DNA of 23,773 nucleotides, from positions 1-23,773 of the forward strand of contig CAZRZN010000041.1 of the NCBI GenBank assembly GCA_964604565.1. Reading direction: 5' to 3'. The stretch is from CAZRZN01 sp964604565. GTDB taxonomy: Bacteria > Pseudomonadota > Alphaproteobacteria > Rhodobacterales > Rhodobacteraceae. The translations under genes were made by a program, and so were the position numbers. The notes beneath the pieces were generated by a model that saw nothing but the letters and a program-made list of their open reading frames with translations, ran no database searches and was not told the DNA's origin. Shown here piece after piece: positions 22,967-23,773 of this stretch (the stretch's first letter is position 1; every line of letters starts with the position of its first letter).

Positions 22967-23773
22967 ATGACGATCAACAAACCGGCCACGCGGCCGGACA
23001 ATCCGCGTTTTTCCTCTGGCCCCTGTGCCAAGATCCCCACATTCGACCTGTCGTTGCTCAAGGGGGCGTCGCTTGGACGGTCCCACCGGGCCAAGGTCGG
23101 CAAGGACAAGCTCAAGTCCGCCATTGACGGCACACGCGAAATTCTGGGCATCCCAGACGATTACCGCATCGGCATCGTGCCCGCGTCGGATACCGGCGCG
23201 GTCGAGATGGCCATGTGGTCCCTGCTGGGCGCGCGCAAGGCCACCATGGTCGCATGGGAAAGCTTTGGCGCAGGCTGGGTCACGGATGTGGTCAAGCAGC
23301 TCAAGATCGACGCAGAGATCAAGACCGCCGACTACGGCGAGATCGTCGATATGGCGGCGATCGACTATGACACGGACGTGGTCTTTACATGGAACGGCAC
23401 GACCTCCGGTGTGCGGATGTCCTCCGGGGACATGATCCCGGCGGACCGCGAGGGCCTGACCATCTGTGACGCCACATCCGCGGCCTTTGCCATGGACCTG
23501 CCCTGGGACAAGCTGGATGTGACGACCTTCTCCTGGCAAAAGGTTCTGGGCGGCGAGGCCGCGCATGGCATGCTGATTCTGTCGCCCCGCGCGGTGGAAC
23601 GGCTGGAAAGCTACACGCCCCCATGGCCCCTGCCCAAGATCTTTCGCATGACCAAGGGCGGCAAGCTGAACGAGGGCATCTTTGTCGGCGAGACGATCAA
23701 CACGCCCTCCATGCTGGCGGTCGAGGATTATCTCGTCGCGCTCGATTGGGCGCGCTCGGTTGGCGGTTTGCAG
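22967..23773 (+). CDS. serC: Phosphoserine aminotransferase, 3' end cut off by the window
   Basis: The first 269 residues of SerC, the PLP enzyme that makes 3-phosphoserine from 3-phosphohydroxypyruvate and glutamate in serine synthesis. Marks include RPDNPRFSSGPCAKIP, GTREILGIPDDYRIGIVPASDTGAVEMAMW, FTWNGTTSGVRM, ICDATSAAFAMDLPW and the PLP Lys192 in TFSWQKVLGGEAAHG. This is the variant (TIGR-type archaeal/alphaproteobacterial) form common in Rhodobacterales rather than the E. coli form. The ATG at 22967 has GGAAGG ten bases upstream. The frame is open to the last base of the window. In relatives serA usually follows. Confidence 0.94.
   Translation, partial: MTINKPATRPDNPRFSSGPCAKIPTFDLSLLKGASLGRSHRAKVGKDKLKSAIDGTREILGIPDDYRIGIVPASDTGAVEMAMWSLLGARKATMVAWESFGAGWVTDVVKQLKIDAEIKTADYGEIVDMAAIDYDTDVVFTWNGTTSGVRMSSGDMIPADREGLTICDATSAAFAMDLPWDKLDVTTFSWQKVLGGEAAHGMLILSPRAVERLESYTPPWPLPKIFRMTKGGKLNEGIFVGETINTPSMLAVEDYLVALDWARSVGGLQ

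Noticed and set aside
1..23773. Mobile elements, CRISPR arrays, tRNA or rRNA genes, defence systems
   Set aside because: Read for transposase or integrase motifs, regularly spaced repeats and structural RNA signatures; none were seen. The window reads as core chromosome.

Overview
The window looks like chromosomal DNA of a marine alphaproteobacterium of the order Rhodobacterales (Roseobacter group). The reasons are high GC content, an ECF11-type rpoE-chrR pair very like that of Rhodobacter sphaeroides, an aceE-aceF-lpd operon, a MutL carrying the endonuclease motif, and an N-terminally extended DinB. No tRNA, rRNA, CRISPR array, insertion sequence or prophage gene was seen. The genes are tightly packed and mostly housekeeping or stress related.

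Layout. 1-1268: 3' part of a class III aminotransferase. 1279-2563 (minus): a rhodanese and an ETHE1-like metallo-beta-lactamase-fold persulfide dioxygenase candidate, with a palindrome ATTC-N8-GAAT just upstream that matches the SqrR/BigR sulfide-repressor operator. 2795-4018: PuuD, a membrane urate oxidase with a fused cytochrome c domain. 4019-4349: a gap holding palindromes and possible tiny ORFs. 4350-8290: mutL-rmuC-ornithine cyclodeaminase family gene, overlapping or nearly so. 8512-14252: the pyruvate dehydrogenase complex as aceE-aceF-lpd, where E2 and E3 each start with a near-identical lipoyl domain. 14268-14337: terminator-like hairpins between converging operons.

14354-15602 (minus) is the zinc anti-sigma factor chrR behind the ECF sigma factor rpoE, the singlet-oxygen response switch. 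Facing it is a translationally coupled operon (15811-19206): FAD amine-oxidase-like protein, DUF1365, DUF3833 and an SDR. The two sides have facing promoter candidates of the same form (T[G/C]ATCC-N18-TAWACC), so both are probably RpoE targets. By comparison with the known Rhodobacter cluster, the Cfa-like methyltransferase and the MFS-type transporter are missing here. This locus and the sulfide operator are the most rewarding places to look.

19269-23773: a DUF3775 protein, DinB with an N-terminal zinc-ribbon-like extension, a NUDIX hydrolase, a secreted DUF2330 protein, and the start of serC. serC is preceded by a short structured leader that may be the alphaproteobacterial serC RNA motif. 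All functional calls come from reading motifs by eye; no database search was run.
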